This document shows positions 1 through 6,906 of a stretch of DNA of 13,660 bases, one piece after another; positions within the stretch are counted from its first letter, which is position 1, and each line of letters starts with the position of its first letter. Source of the DNA: JADJNW01 sp964596135. GTDB lineage: Bacteria > Bacteroidota > Bacteroidia > Chitinophagales > Saprospiraceae. The stretch is taken from positions 1 to 13,660 of the forward strand of contig CAZQTF010000101.1 of assembly GCA_964596135.1 (NCBI GenBank), written 5' to 3'. A model generated the notes under the pieces. It was not told the origin of the DNA and did not search any database. It saw nothing but the letters and a program-made list of their open reading frames with translations. The position numbers and the translations under genes were made by a program.

Positions 1-9
1 GATAATCTT

Positions 10-1161
10 TTACAAATTCACAAACGCTTGCTCCAAATCTTCGATCAAATCTTCCACATCTTCGATGCCCACGCTGAGGCGAATGAGAGAATCGGTTAAG
101 CCTACTTTCAGGCGCTCTTCGCGCGGAATGGAAGCGTGCGTCATGGTAGCCGGATGACCGATCAGCGATTCCACTCCTCCCAGCGATTCTGCCAAAAGAA
201 AAAGTTTGGTATTGCTCAGCACTTTGGTAGCATACTCCAGCGTATCTTTATGCAGATCGAAAGAAACCATCGCGCCGTACAAGCCATGATTCATCTGGCG
301 GGAAGCCAGTTCGTAGAACGGATTATCCTTCAAACCTGGATAGTACACATTTTTCACCTTGGGATGCCCTTTCAGATACTTGGCGATTTTTTTTGCATTT
401 TTGCAGGCGCGCTCCACCCGCAGGTGCAAGGTTTTGATACCGCGCAACACCAGAAAGCAATCCTGCGGCCCCGGTACCGCGCCGATTGCATTTTGCAGAA
501 AATAAAGCTGATCTGCCAGCTCTTTATCTCTGACAATCACTGCGCCGTGCACTACATCGGAATGACCACCAAGATATTTAGTTGCCGAGTGTGTCACAAT
601 ATCGGCGCCCAGATCAAGGGGATTCTGCAGATAAGGCGAGGCAAAGGTATTGTCCACGCAGGTCGTGATTTTGTGCGCTTTAGCAATCTCGCAAACTGCC
701 TGAATATCAATGACATTGAGCATCGGATTGGTAGGCGTTTCGATCCAAATTAGTTTTGTATTTTTATTAATCGCTTTTTCAACCTTTTTCAAATCGGTCA
801 TATCCACAAAATGCGCCTTGATACCGTAGCGCTCATGCACGCGCACCATTTGGCGGTAAGTGCCGCCATAAAGATCGTTGGTGCTGACGACCTCGTTACC
901 TGGGTTGAGCAAGCGCATAATCGCATCCATTGCCGCCAGACCACTGCTGAAAGAGATGCCATAGTTGCCGTTTTCGAGCGCAGCAAGATTTTTCTGCAAA
1001 GCATCGCGGGTCGGATTCTGCGTACGGGCATATTCGTAGCCTTTGTGCTTACCGGGGGCTTCCTGCGCATAGGTGGAAGTCTGGTAAATAGGCGTCATCA
1101 CTGCGCCGGTGGAAGGATCGGGGTCAACGCCCGCGTGGATCGCTTTGGTGCCAAATTTCAT
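10..1161 (-). CDS. metB: Cystathionine gamma-synthase / gamma-lyase (PLP enzyme)
   Basis: Cytosolic PLP-dependent enzyme of the Cys/Met metabolism family (fold type I), 383 residues, the usual length. The sequence shows the family landmarks: YEYARTQNPT at 42-51 (Tyr44 and Arg46 contact the PLP phosphate of the neighbouring subunit), DLYGG at 96-100 (stacking Tyr98), Asp170 in VDNTFASP, the Schiff-base lysine Lys195 in SATKYLGGHSD, and the C-terminal block ESLGGVESLIGHPA...THAS followed by RLSVGIEDVEDL. It either joins an activated homoserine to cysteine (gamma-synthase, forward transsulfuration) or splits cystathionine to cysteine (gamma-lyase). These two cannot be separated from sequence alone, so the symbol metB is provisional. 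The ATG at 1161 is the natural start, and a Bacteroidota -7 box lies about 73 bp upstream. It stands alone, downstream of a terminator that ends the HU gene. Its stop lies 9 bp from the window edge. Confidence 0.93.
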   Translation of the reverse strand: MKFGTKAIHAGVDPDPSTGAVMTPIYQTSTYAQEAPGKHKGYEYARTQNPTRDALQKNLAALENGNYGISFSSGLAAMDAIMRLLNPGNEVVSTNDLYGGTYRQMVRVHERYGIKAHFVDMTDLKKVEKAINKNTKLIWIETPTNPMLNVIDIQAVCEIAKAHKITTCVDNTFASPYLQNPLDLGADIVTHSATKYLGGHSDVVHGAVIVRDKELADQLYFLQNAIGAVPGPQDCFLVLRGIKTLHLRVERACKNAKKIAKYLKGHPKVKNVYYPGLKDNPFYELASRQMNHGLYGAMVSFDLHKDTLEYATKVLSNTKLFLLAESLGGVESLIGHPATMTHASIPREERLKVGLTDSLIRLSVGIEDVEDLIEDLEQAFVNL

Positions 1162-1233
1162 GGTTTTACTTGTTTAGTGTTTCTGGAATATTGAGGTAAA
1201 ACATCCTTTCATCAGTCCTCGAAAAAGAAAGCG

Positions 1234-1241
1234 CAAAGGTA
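1234..1241 (-). promoter_or_regulatory. Candidate -7 promoter box of the cystathionine enzyme gene
   Basis: On the minus strand these bases read TACCTTTG, a perfect match to the Bacteroidota -7 consensus TAnnTTTG, followed by GC. It lies 73 bp upstream of the ATG at 1161 and just after the terminator hairpin. I find no well-spaced -33 TTTG, so only the -7 element is supported. Confidence 0.5.
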
Positions 1242-1244
1242 ACG

Positions 1245-1282
1245 AAAAAGGGCAATTTGAGTTACCCCAAATTGCCCTTTTT
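1245..1282 (-). terminator. Perfect 14-bp hairpin terminator after HU
   Basis: The left arm at 1245-1258 (AAAAAGGGCAATTT) is the exact reverse complement of the right arm at 1269-1282, with a 10-base loop. The arms begin and end in A5/T5 runs, so the structure can work as an intrinsic terminator in either direction. It sits 22 bp beyond the HU stop and isolates HU from the cystathionine enzyme gene. Both genes run on the minus strand. Confidence 0.85.
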
Positions 1283-1303
1283 ATCTCTTTTTAAAGCCCT
1301 TTC

Positions 1304-1576
1304 TTAGTTAACAGAATCTGACAATTCTTTGCCAGGCTTAAATTTAACCACTTTTTTCGCCTTGATTTTGATGGTAGCACCCGTTTGTGGGTTACGACCG
1401 GTACGAGCTTCACGGGTGGATACAGAGAATGTGCCGAAGCCAATCAACGTAACCTTATCGCCCGTTTTCAGCGCGTCGCCAATGCTATCCAGAACTGCAT
1501 TCAGAGCGTCGCCTGCCTGTGCTTTTGTCAATTTTGCACTTTCAGCAATTTTGTTGATCAAATCTCCTTTATTCAT
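1304..1576 (-). CDS. hup: HU-family histone-like DNA-binding protein
   Basis: A 90-residue HU/IHF-family nucleoid protein that bends and compacts DNA as a dimer. The sequence starts MNKGDLINKIAESAKLTKAQ, the typical N-terminal helices, then IGFGTFSV at 45-52 and the beta-arm tip motif RNPQTG at 61-66 whose Pro63 intercalates into DNA. It ends in a lysine-rich strand and FKPGKEL. The open frame extends 27 codons further upstream, but that extension has no HU homology and covers the promoter. The ATG at 1576 gives the exact family length and is chosen. A promoter lies about 37 bp upstream and a strong terminator follows, so it is monocistronic. HU is the better call than IHF because of the length and the absence of an IHF-type extension. 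Confidence 0.96.
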   Translation of the reverse strand: MNKGDLINKIAESAKLTKAQAGDALNAVLDSIGDALKTGDKVTLIGFGTFSVSTREARTGRNPQTGATIKIKAKKVVKFKPGKELSDSVN

Positions 1577-1612
1577 TTCAATGGTTTTTGATGAAAAAAT
1601 TGAAACATGCCT

Positions 1613-1642
1613 CAAAATTAAAGGATTGTTTGAATAATGCAA
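1613..1642 (-). promoter_or_regulatory. HU promoter (-33 TTG, -7 TAATTTTG)
   Basis: On the minus strand the bases 1620-1613 read TAATTTTG, a perfect TAnnTTTG box. A TTG (in ATTG) lies at 1642-1640, separated by 19 bp, which is the spacing of the Bacteroidota sigma-ABfr promoter. The predicted 5' leader is about 30 nt. This is the best-formed promoter in the window. Confidence 0.65.
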
Positions 1643-1760
1643 TTTTTTTATACTCAAAAATGCAGAAAAATGTCAGTATTTACGGGCGTTTTGGATATTT
1701 TTCGTCGAAATTAACATTAAAATGCATCATCCATTCGTTTATAAAATAAAAAAGCATCAC

Positions 1761-1955
1761 ATGAAAAGGCTTGTTTTCCTGTTATTTATCACAATTTTCG
1801 CTACTGCCGGTACTACATTGTCCTCTTGCAGCCGAAAATCGGGCTGTCCGGCGTATGATAGTGCTAAAGCACAGACCAACCGCAAAGGTGAACTTTCTAC
1901 CAAACGCGGCAAATCCAGTCTTTTTCCAAAAGATATGCAAAGAAAAATGAAATAA
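1761..1955 (+). CDS. Tiny lipoprotein with CPAY motif
   Basis: A 64-residue protein from the ATG at 1761. Residues 1-22 form a lipoprotein signal peptide: a positive MKR, a hydrophobic stretch, and a lipobox TLSSC with the lipidated Cys23. The mature part is about 42 residues, very basic, with a second cysteine in CPAY (29-32) and a C-terminal KRGKSSLFPKDMQRKMK. No enzymatic domain is visible. I recall similar small CPAY/CPAW lipoproteins as unannotated ORFs in other Bacteroidota, but cannot confirm this here. An upstream in-frame ATG at 1722 would add 13 residues in front of a normal signal peptide and is rejected. It converges on the MuiA-like gene, with a hairpin between them. Function is unknown. 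Confidence 0.75.
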   Translation: MKRLVFLLFITIFATAGTTLSSCSRKSGCPAYDSAKAQTNRKGELSTKRGKSSLFPKDMQRKMK

Positions 1956-1999
1956 CATCACTTTGCAAAAAAGCGCCCCATGCCATTGGCAATCTTGGA

Positions 2000-2048
2000 G
2001 ATACGAAGGACATCCTTTGCCGACGCCCTTCGTATTCTATTTTATTTA
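2000..2048 (+). terminator. Hairpin terminator of the small lipoprotein gene
   Basis: ATACGAAGG at 2001-2009 pairs perfectly with CCTTCGTAT at 2027-2035, with a 17-base loop. It is followed on the plus strand by the T-rich TCTATTTTATTT. It lies 45 bp after the lipoprotein stop, in the convergent gap before the MuiA-like gene. On the minus strand no T-run follows the stem, so it is mainly a plus-strand terminator. Confidence 0.55.
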
Positions 2049-2057
2049 ACAAGATAC

Positions 2058-3656
2058 TTATTCCAGAATTACACGCTTTTTCTTGGGGAATCGCACCGAG
2101 TAGCGAAAACTCAGTTTTTCGGACTGGTTGGGCGCGATCGCCAATGCCCATCTGAGTTTGCCGGTTTCCTTGTCCACTTCGGCGCCTTTGGCAGATTCGA
2201 GCGTCACTTCGATTTCTTCATTTGTCGAAATTGGATATTGATCTTCCACCACGATATGAATCGCCTGCTTTTTCTTGTTGCGCAATTCAATATTCCAACC
2301 GCGCACTTCGGTCTTCTTATTGCCAATAAATTGATTGACAGCGGTTTGCGCTTCTTTGGCCCGTGTGATGACCACGCCCTCGTCGCGCCCGAGCGAAAGC
2401 GTAAGCGTATCTTCAGTACTTTGCACATCGAGGTAGGACTTGCCAAGATACGTGCCTTCAAAGTACAAATTCGCTTCGCCGTTGAGCAGATTGTATTGCT
2501 CCCAGTTGGTTAGCTGCGCGGTGAGGTAAGCCGTTGGGTCGAGCTTGGGTGCAGCGTAATATTCATAATACGCCGGAATGCTGTATTCATCCACATTTAC
2601 TGTATATTGCTTGCCATCGGCAGGAATATCATATGGCAATTCGATTTTAAACTCGAAGGAAGTGGTGCCTTCTACAAATTCTACCGCCGGTTTTTCCGCA
2701 TCGGCAACAGCGCGTTCTTCCTGGGCATAAACCTGAGGCGCCGATTTTTGTACGACGTTGACGTCTTGTTTTTGTTTGCGAAATACCACGATGGGTTCAT
2801 AATAACTCAGCCACCAGGTTTGTAAATCAGGCATCATACCGGGGCGTGCGGGATTGCCTGTAGAAAGGCTGAGTTGTACTTTATTCCAGTCTTCGCCGGT
2901 GTTTTGAAACACATTGGCTTTATAGTCCAGCACGACCGGGCTGCTGATGTCCTGCACGCGCACGTCGTACGCTGGGTACCAGCCCGCACTGCGCACGAGG
3001 TAGCCAAGTTCAAAATCGCCGGAAGTCGCGGCTTTCGCCAGCACCTTTACCAGTACTTCGCTGGTAGGTTGATTGATGCGGGCGCTCATGTCGTTGATCT
3101 GGCGTTGCACTTTGGCAAGGTCTTCCTGTAACTTTTTTACAACAGCGTTGATTTCCAGCTTTTTAAGCTTGATTTCGCTGAGCCGGGTGCGGTAGTAATC
3201 GGCAACCGCTTTGAGTTTTTCGACCGACGCGCCGGCGTCGCCGCCGACATCTTTGTTTGCCAGGATGAGATTTTCTTCCTCGATCAGCACCTGCAAAGCA
3301 ATTTGCTCGCGTTCAATTTTGCCCTGTAAGGCATCACGCTCGGCGACTAATTTCTGATAAGCTTCTGATTTTTCAATTTCCCGAAGATAATTGATCTGAT
3401 GGCTCACCGAAAGGATCGTAAAACTGCCTTCTGCCTTGAATTGCAAGCTTTGCGGATCGAGATCGGGTGAGAGGCTGGTAAATTTCAGCACGGTTTCTCC
3501 GCCTGGAATAGTGGTTTTGCCTGTGCGCATCACTTGCGCTCCCTGCCGGAAGACTTTCACAGATTGAATCGTGGAGGCAACCTCTTTTTCGGCTACCGCA
3601 GCCTGCAATCCGCTGGTTAGCGTCACAATTGCCCATAAAAGGAAGATACGTTTCAT
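2058..3656 (-). CDS. MuiA-like protein (DUF4140 / coiled coil / DUF4139)
   Basis: From the ATG at 3656 the protein has 532 residues. Residues 1-20 form a Sec signal peptide (MKRIFLLWAIVTLTSGLQA), so it is exported. Residues about 28-90 match the DUF4140 N-terminal domain (VKVFRQGAQV, then a block ending FTILSVSHQINYL). Residues about 95-195 are a charged, heptad-like coiled coil. The rest matches DUF4139, including the AGWYPAYDVR segment (224-233) and a C-terminal beta-rich region ending in SVRFPKKKRV. This architecture is annotated as mucoidy inhibitor MuiA family; the molecular function is not established. The frame opens 42 codons further upstream, but that extension would put the signal peptide internally and is rejected. 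It lies 122 bp downstream of the stress-protein gene on the same strand, so co-transcription is possible. It has no clear promoter of its own that I can find. Confidence 0.88.
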   Translation of the reverse strand: MKRIFLLWAIVTLTSGLQAAVAEKEVASTIQSVKVFRQGAQVMRTGKTTIPGGETVLKFTSLSPDLDPQSLQFKAEGSFTILSVSHQINYLREIEKSEAYQKLVAERDALQGKIEREQIALQVLIEEENLILANKDVGGDAGASVEKLKAVADYYRTRLSEIKLKKLEINAVVKKLQEDLAKVQRQINDMSARINQPTSEVLVKVLAKAATSGDFELGYLVRSAGWYPAYDVRVQDISSPVVLDYKANVFQNTGEDWNKVQLSLSTGNPARPGMMPDLQTWWLSYYEPIVVFRKQKQDVNVVQKSAPQVYAQEERAVADAEKPAVEFVEGTTSFEFKIELPYDIPADGKQYTVNVDEYSIPAYYEYYAAPKLDPTAYLTAQLTNWEQYNLLNGEANLYFEGTYLGKSYLDVQSTEDTLTLSLGRDEGVVITRAKEAQTAVNQFIGNKKTEVRGWNIELRNKKKQAIHIVVEDQYPISTNEEIEVTLESAKGAEVDKETGKLRWALAIAPNQSEKLSFRYSVRFPKKKRVILE

Positions 3657-3778
3657 GTGGGTTAGCATTTTGGTTAAATGATTTTTGGGATAGAATGCAA
3701 CGGCGAGAGCATTATTACATAAGTGCACAAAACTTTTTTCCGGAAATTTAGAAATTTGCATTTGCCGACCGCCAAGCT

Positions 3779-4579
3779 TCAAGCGCCTTGCAGCACCAAC
3801 AATGGCACCGGGCTGGAAAATACTTCCCGTGTCGTGACGCTATCATGGAAAATTTCTTCCAGAAAGCTGCGCTGGCGGCGAATCATACAAAGCAGATCAG
3901 CATGATATTCAGCTACAAAATGGTTAATACTTTCGTTGATATTATCGGTGTCGAGTTCATAATGATAAGTGCGCTCCAACCCTTCGAGGTACTGATCTAC
4001 GGCAGCATTCAACCCGTCGTTGGCAACATCTTTATGATATACGCGCAGCATGGCATTATAATTTTGGGCAATTTGAATCACGGGAGATAGTAACTCTGCG
4101 TTGAATACTTCTTTTTCATCTACCGCCAGAACAATGTTCTGAATGGAGTGAAATGCAAAGCCAGAAGGTACAGCCAACACTGGCAGGGCAACGTTTTTGA
4201 TCACACTATTGGTGGTGCTGCCTATAAAAATTTCCGCCAGCCCCGATGTGCCCTTTGTTCCCATAATAATCAAATCATAATCAGCATGTGCCGTTAAATC
4301 CATTACGATATCTACCGTGTCCCCTTTAATGATTTTTCTGACGATAGTTGCGTTGTTTTTTAGCTGAGGCTCCGCCCATCTGACAATTTTTAATAACTCA
4401 TTGGCGGCGTCTTCCTGAATAAAAGATTCAACGGAAATAAAGCTGCCAGTGCTGCTATATACGCGGTAGGTATGTAAAAGAGTAATTTCACTTCCAAAAA
4501 TATTGGCTAAAGCAATGGCATATTCTAATGCATTATTCGCAGTCGCTGAGAAATCGGTCGGAACGAGTAGTTTTTTCAT
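3779..4579 (-). CDS. Tandem universal stress protein (UspA family)
   Basis: A 266-residue cytosolic protein made of two UspA domains. Domain 1 (1-138) starts KKLLVPTDFSATANNALEYA and keeps the full ATP-binding motif G-x2-G-x9-G-S at Gly107, Gly110, Gly120 and Ser121. Domain 2 (about 146-266) starts IQNIVLAVDEKEV, but the equivalent motif is degenerate (IRRQRSFLEEIFHDSVT, no glycines), so only the first domain is likely to bind nucleotide. The start is the ATG at 4579; an in-frame TTG at 4594 is less likely. It follows the thioredoxin-like gene after 53 bp on the same strand, so the two probably form an operon. UspA proteins respond to starvation, oxygen limitation and other stresses; the exact role here is unknown. 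Confidence 0.93.
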   Translation of the reverse strand: MKKLLVPTDFSATANNALEYAIALANIFGSEITLLHTYRVYSSTGSFISVESFIQEDAANELLKIVRWAEPQLKNNATIVRKIIKGDTVDIVMDLTAHADYDLIIMGTKGTSGLAEIFIGSTTNSVIKNVALPVLAVPSGFAFHSIQNIVLAVDEKEVFNAELLSPVIQIAQNYNAMLRVYHKDVANDGLNAAVDQYLEGLERTYHYELDTDNINESINHFVAEYHADLLCMIRRQRSFLEEIFHDSVTTREVFSSPVPLLVLQGA

Positions 4580-4632
4580 GGCTTCAAAATTCAAAAAATG
4601 GAAGCGGTTTCACTAGTAAACGCTCTGTTTTA

Positions 4633-4926
4633 TTAGTCTCCTGCGTGATTGGCATTTCCTATCGCTTTTTTTATCATTCCTTTCAGCGTTTCTACATTGG
4701 GCACCTGCTTTTGCAAAATAACCTGCCCATCAAATATTAAGGCGGGAATACCACTGATGTCGTATTGCATCAATTTATCAATATCTTCTACTTCTTCCAA
4801 AATTACATTTAAACCCAATTCCTGAAGCGCCAGCAAGAGGTTGGTTTTTAAAGCACGTGTTTCCGAATACCCAATTCCCAATAATTTTAGTCGGGGTATA
4901 TCATGATGAATATTATTCATTGTCAT
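4633..4926 (-). CDS. Thioredoxin-like protein lacking the CxxC cysteines
   Basis: A 97-residue protein with the layout of the small thioredoxin-like 'redox-active disulfide protein 2' family: a first strand LKLLGIGYSETRALKTNL (13-30), a second strand VILEEVEDIDKLMQYDI, the cis-proline loop GIPALIFDGQVI (Pro61), and a final helix VETLKGMIKKAIG. Family members normally carry GCxxC right after the first strand. Here the two positions are Tyr20 and Thr23, and the whole protein contains no cysteine, so it cannot do dithiol-disulfide exchange. Starts at 4926 and 4920 are both possible. It lies just upstream of the stress-protein gene and divergent from the sensor kinase. It may be a binding or structural version of the fold. 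Family assignment rests on the pattern, not on a search. Confidence 0.75.
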   Translation of the reverse strand: MTMNNIHHDIPRLKLLGIGYSETRALKTNLLLALQELGLNVILEEVEDIDKLMQYDISGIPALIFDGQVILQKQVPNVETLKGMIKKAIGNANHAGD

Positions 4927-4978
4927 TAAACTGAGTCTTTTCTACATTTATGTTTTACAAAAGGCTTTTTGTGGTTTC

Positions 4979-5007
4979 TTCCATTTTTTCGAATGGAAAA
5001 ATTTTTC
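4979..5007. repeat. Overlapping palindromes in the divergent promoter region
   Basis: TTCCATT (4979-4985) and AATGGAA (4992-4998) form a 7-bp inverted repeat with a 6-base spacer. GAAAAATTTTTC (4996-5007) is a perfect 12-bp palindrome overlapping its right arm. Both lie between the thioredoxin-like gene and the sensor kinase. They could be operator half-sites or a leader hairpin of the minus-strand operon. AT-rich palindromes also arise by chance, so the role is open. Confidence 0.35.
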
Positions 5008-5068
5008 ACCTGATACGCAAGGTATGCCGCATTTAAAATAAATTGAATGATTTTTGTTGATGGGGGGG

Positions 5069-5082
5069 ATGACTTTTGTCAT
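5069..5082. promoter_or_regulatory. Candidate CRP/FNR-type operator before the sensor kinase
   Basis: The bases read ATGAC-TTTT-GTCAT, a perfect 5-4-5 inverted repeat. The TGA and TCA cores are 6 bp apart, exactly as in E. coli CRP (GTGA-N6-TCAC) and FNR (TTGAT-N4-ATCAA) sites. It lies 5 bp before a TATAAT (5088-5093) and about 40 bp before the kinase start, in the region shared with the divergent redox/stress genes. The CRP-type regulator encoded next door is the obvious candidate binder, which would make an autoregulatory loop. In RNA the flanking G7 and T7 runs could also extend the stem by wobble pairs, so a leader hairpin is an alternative. Confidence 0.45.
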
Positions 5083-5105
5083 TTTTTTATAATTTCAGAC
5101 ATCTT

Positions 5106-5119
5106 TGATTTGCAAATCA
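5106..5119. repeat. Perfect 14-bp palindrome at the kinase start
   Basis: TGATTTGCAAATCA is fully self-complementary and ends one base before the TTG start codon of the sensor kinase. Its TGA and TCA cores are 8 bp apart, two more than the CRP/FNR norm, so it is not a standard site for that family. It could be an operator for another dimeric regulator, or could hinder translation when folded in mRNA. Confidence 0.4.
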
Positions 5120-5120
5120 G

Positions 5121-6809
5121 TTGAATGTGAAACCGGAAAAATCCTTGAAACACCAGTATTCGGATATTGTACTGAAACTCAATGCCATCATTGAAACAGC
5201 AACGGATGGCATTATTTCTATTGACGAGCGGGGAATTATGGAATTGGTTAACCCTGCTGCTGCGAGGCTATTTGGCTATGATATTTCTGAATTGCTGGGG
5301 CGCAATATCAGTACACTGATGCCAGAACCCGACGCACATCAGCACGATTCCTACATCGCCAATTACCTGCACACGGGCGAAAAAAAAATCATCGGCATCG
5401 GGCGGGAAGTACGCGGCAAACGGAAAGACGGATCCGTCTTTCCGCTGCGGCTGAGCATCAGTGAAGTAAATCTGCACGATCGGCGCATTTTTACCGGCAT
5501 CGTGCACAATCTCACCGAGCAAAAATCAGTCGAAGATGCCCTTCGCAAAGAAAAAGAGCGAACGCAACAGTATCTGGACGTCGCCAATACCATTTTTGTG
5601 GTTATTGACAAAGATGAAAAAGTGACCATGCTCAACCGTAAAGGCTGTGAAGTTCTGGGCTATAATGAGACTGACGTTTTGGGCAAAAATTGGTTTGAAC
5701 TGGCAATTACCCCTGAAAAACAGGAATCTATCCGAAATGCTTTCAAACAGATGATGCACAACGAAGTGGAGAATCTCGACTATTTTGAAAACGAAATTAT
5801 CAACCGGCAGGGAGAAAAACGGCTGATCGCCTGGCACAATGCGCTCATCCGGGACGAAAAGGGGAAAAACATCGCTACAGTTAGTTCCGGCGTAGATATT
5901 ACAGAACACCGCGCTGCCGAAGAGCGAATCATCAAGCTGAATGCAGAACTGGAACAGCGTGTGGAACAGCGCACCGAAGAGCTGGCTGCCGCCGTGAATC
6001 AACTTCTGAACACCAACAACCAACTGAAAAAAGAAATCCTGGAGCGCGAAGCCGCCGAAAAAGCACTCCGCGAAAGAGAACAGGAAATCCGCAAGGCGCT
6101 GGAGCGCGAGAAAGAACTAAGCGAGCTAAAATCCCGCTTTGTGTCAATGGCTTCGCACGAATTTCGCACTCCGCTGAGCACGATTCTGTCGTCCGCCGAT
6201 CTGATTGAAGCCTATAAGCTTGCCGAACAACAGGAAAAACGGGAGCGCCACACCAGCCGCATTAAATCTGCCGTTGTCAACCTGACAAACATTCTCAATG
6301 ATTTTCTGTCGCTCAGCCGCTTCGAGGAAGGGAAAGTGCAACTTAGTCCGATTGAATTTGATATTTCTGAATTTTGTCACGAAACGCTCGACGAAATCAA
6401 AGTGTTATTAAAATCAGGGCAACATATTCAGCTTCAAAACAACCTCGAAGGTGCCCCTATTTTTTTGGACAAAAAAATACTGAAAAACATTCTGTTTAAT
6501 TTATTATCAAACGCCATCAAATATTCTGAGCCAGGCAAACAAATTGATTGTTTTATCGCCGTCAGCGACCAGCAACTGAATGTCTCCATCAAAGACAGGG
6601 GCATCGGCATACCGGAAGAAGAGCAACAGCACTTATTCTCGCCGTTTTTCCGGGCACACAATGTAGAAAACATCCAGGGTACCGGCTTGGGGCTAAACAT
6701 TGTCAAACGTTATTTGGATTTGATGCATGGCGACATCCGCTTTGAAAGTAAACTTGGCGAAGGTACTACATTTTTTATTACGATTCCGCTGGAACAACCG
6801 GAGGGATAA
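5121..6809 (+). CDS. PAS-PAS sensor histidine kinase with FixL-like heme-pocket motif
   Basis: A 562-residue soluble kinase with no membrane segment. PAS1 (about 18-132) resembles the FixL heme domain: LMPEP at 66-70, HDSY with His75, IIGIGR with Arg95, GKRKDGSVFPLRLSISEV at 99-116 and FTGIVHNLTE. His75 and Arg95 are 20 apart, as are the heme ligand His200 and oxygen-contacting Arg220 of Bradyrhizobium FixL. PAS2 spans about 150-265, followed by a coiled coil (266-335). The kinase core has the H box SHEFRTPL with His346, the N box with Asn464, G1 DRGIGIP (492-498), F box FSPFF and G2 GTGLGLNIV. No response domain is attached. The start is uncertain: no ATG is available before codon 40, so TTG at 5121 or GTG at 5127 must be used. 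The regulator gene follows after 97 bp. Heme binding is inferred from sequence only; non-heme PAS domains can share parts of this motif. Confidence 0.92.
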   Translation: MNVKPEKSLKHQYSDIVLKLNAIIETATDGIISIDERGIMELVNPAAARLFGYDISELLGRNISTLMPEPDAHQHDSYIANYLHTGEKKIIGIGREVRGKRKDGSVFPLRLSISEVNLHDRRIFTGIVHNLTEQKSVEDALRKEKERTQQYLDVANTIFVVIDKDEKVTMLNRKGCEVLGYNETDVLGKNWFELAITPEKQESIRNAFKQMMHNEVENLDYFENEIINRQGEKRLIAWHNALIRDEKGKNIATVSSGVDITEHRAAEERIIKLNAELEQRVEQRTEELAAAVNQLLNTNNQLKKEILEREAAEKALREREQEIRKALEREKELSELKSRFVSMASHEFRTPLSTILSSADLIEAYKLAEQQEKRERHTSRIKSAVVNLTNILNDFLSLSRFEEGKVQLSPIEFDISEFCHETLDEIKVLLKSGQHIQLQNNLEGAPIFLDKKILKNILFNLLSNAIKYSEPGKQIDCFIAVSDQQLNVSIKDRGIGIPEEEQQHLFSPFFRAHNVENIQGTGLGLNIVKRYLDLMHGDIRFESKLGEGTTFFITIPLEQPEG

Positions 6810-6843
6810 AACACACGCCACAGAAAATCTGAAAAGTTATCTT

Positions 6844-6851
6844 TATTTTTG
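6844..6851 (+). promoter_or_regulatory. Candidate internal -7 box for the response regulator
   Basis: TATTTTTG matches TAnnTTTG exactly, 56 bp before the ATG at 6907, in the gap between kinase and regulator. No convincing -33 element is present, so this may be a weak or fortuitous promoter. If real, it lets the regulator be made independently of the kinase. Confidence 0.35.
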
Positions 6852-6906
6852 AGTTTTTGCCGGGATTGGAGAGCCCGGGAGGATTCTAAAATCACCATAG
6901 AGGATT

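Noticed and set aside
136..753. 205-codon open frame on the plus strand
   Set aside because: Antisense to the cystathionine enzyme gene, with no domain, no signal peptide and no promoter.
1304..3782. Longer N-terminal extensions for HU (to 1657) and the MuiA-like protein (to 3782)
   Set aside because: The HU extension covers its promoter and has no family match. The MuiA extension would bury a normal signal peptide.
5069..5090. Possible intrinsic terminator on the plus strand (hairpin followed by T-run)
   Set aside because: No plus-strand gene lies upstream that would need it: the neighbour is divergent. The inverted repeat fits an operator better, though a leader hairpin is not excluded.
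5526..6023. 165-codon open frame on the minus strand inside the sensor kinase
   Set aside because: Shadow of the kinase coding sequence; the kinase reading frame has continuous domain matches through this region.
6860..6878. CCGGG...CCCGG repeat upstream of the response regulator
   Set aside because: Only 5 bp with a 9-base spacer and no match to CRP-type cores; too weak to call an operator.
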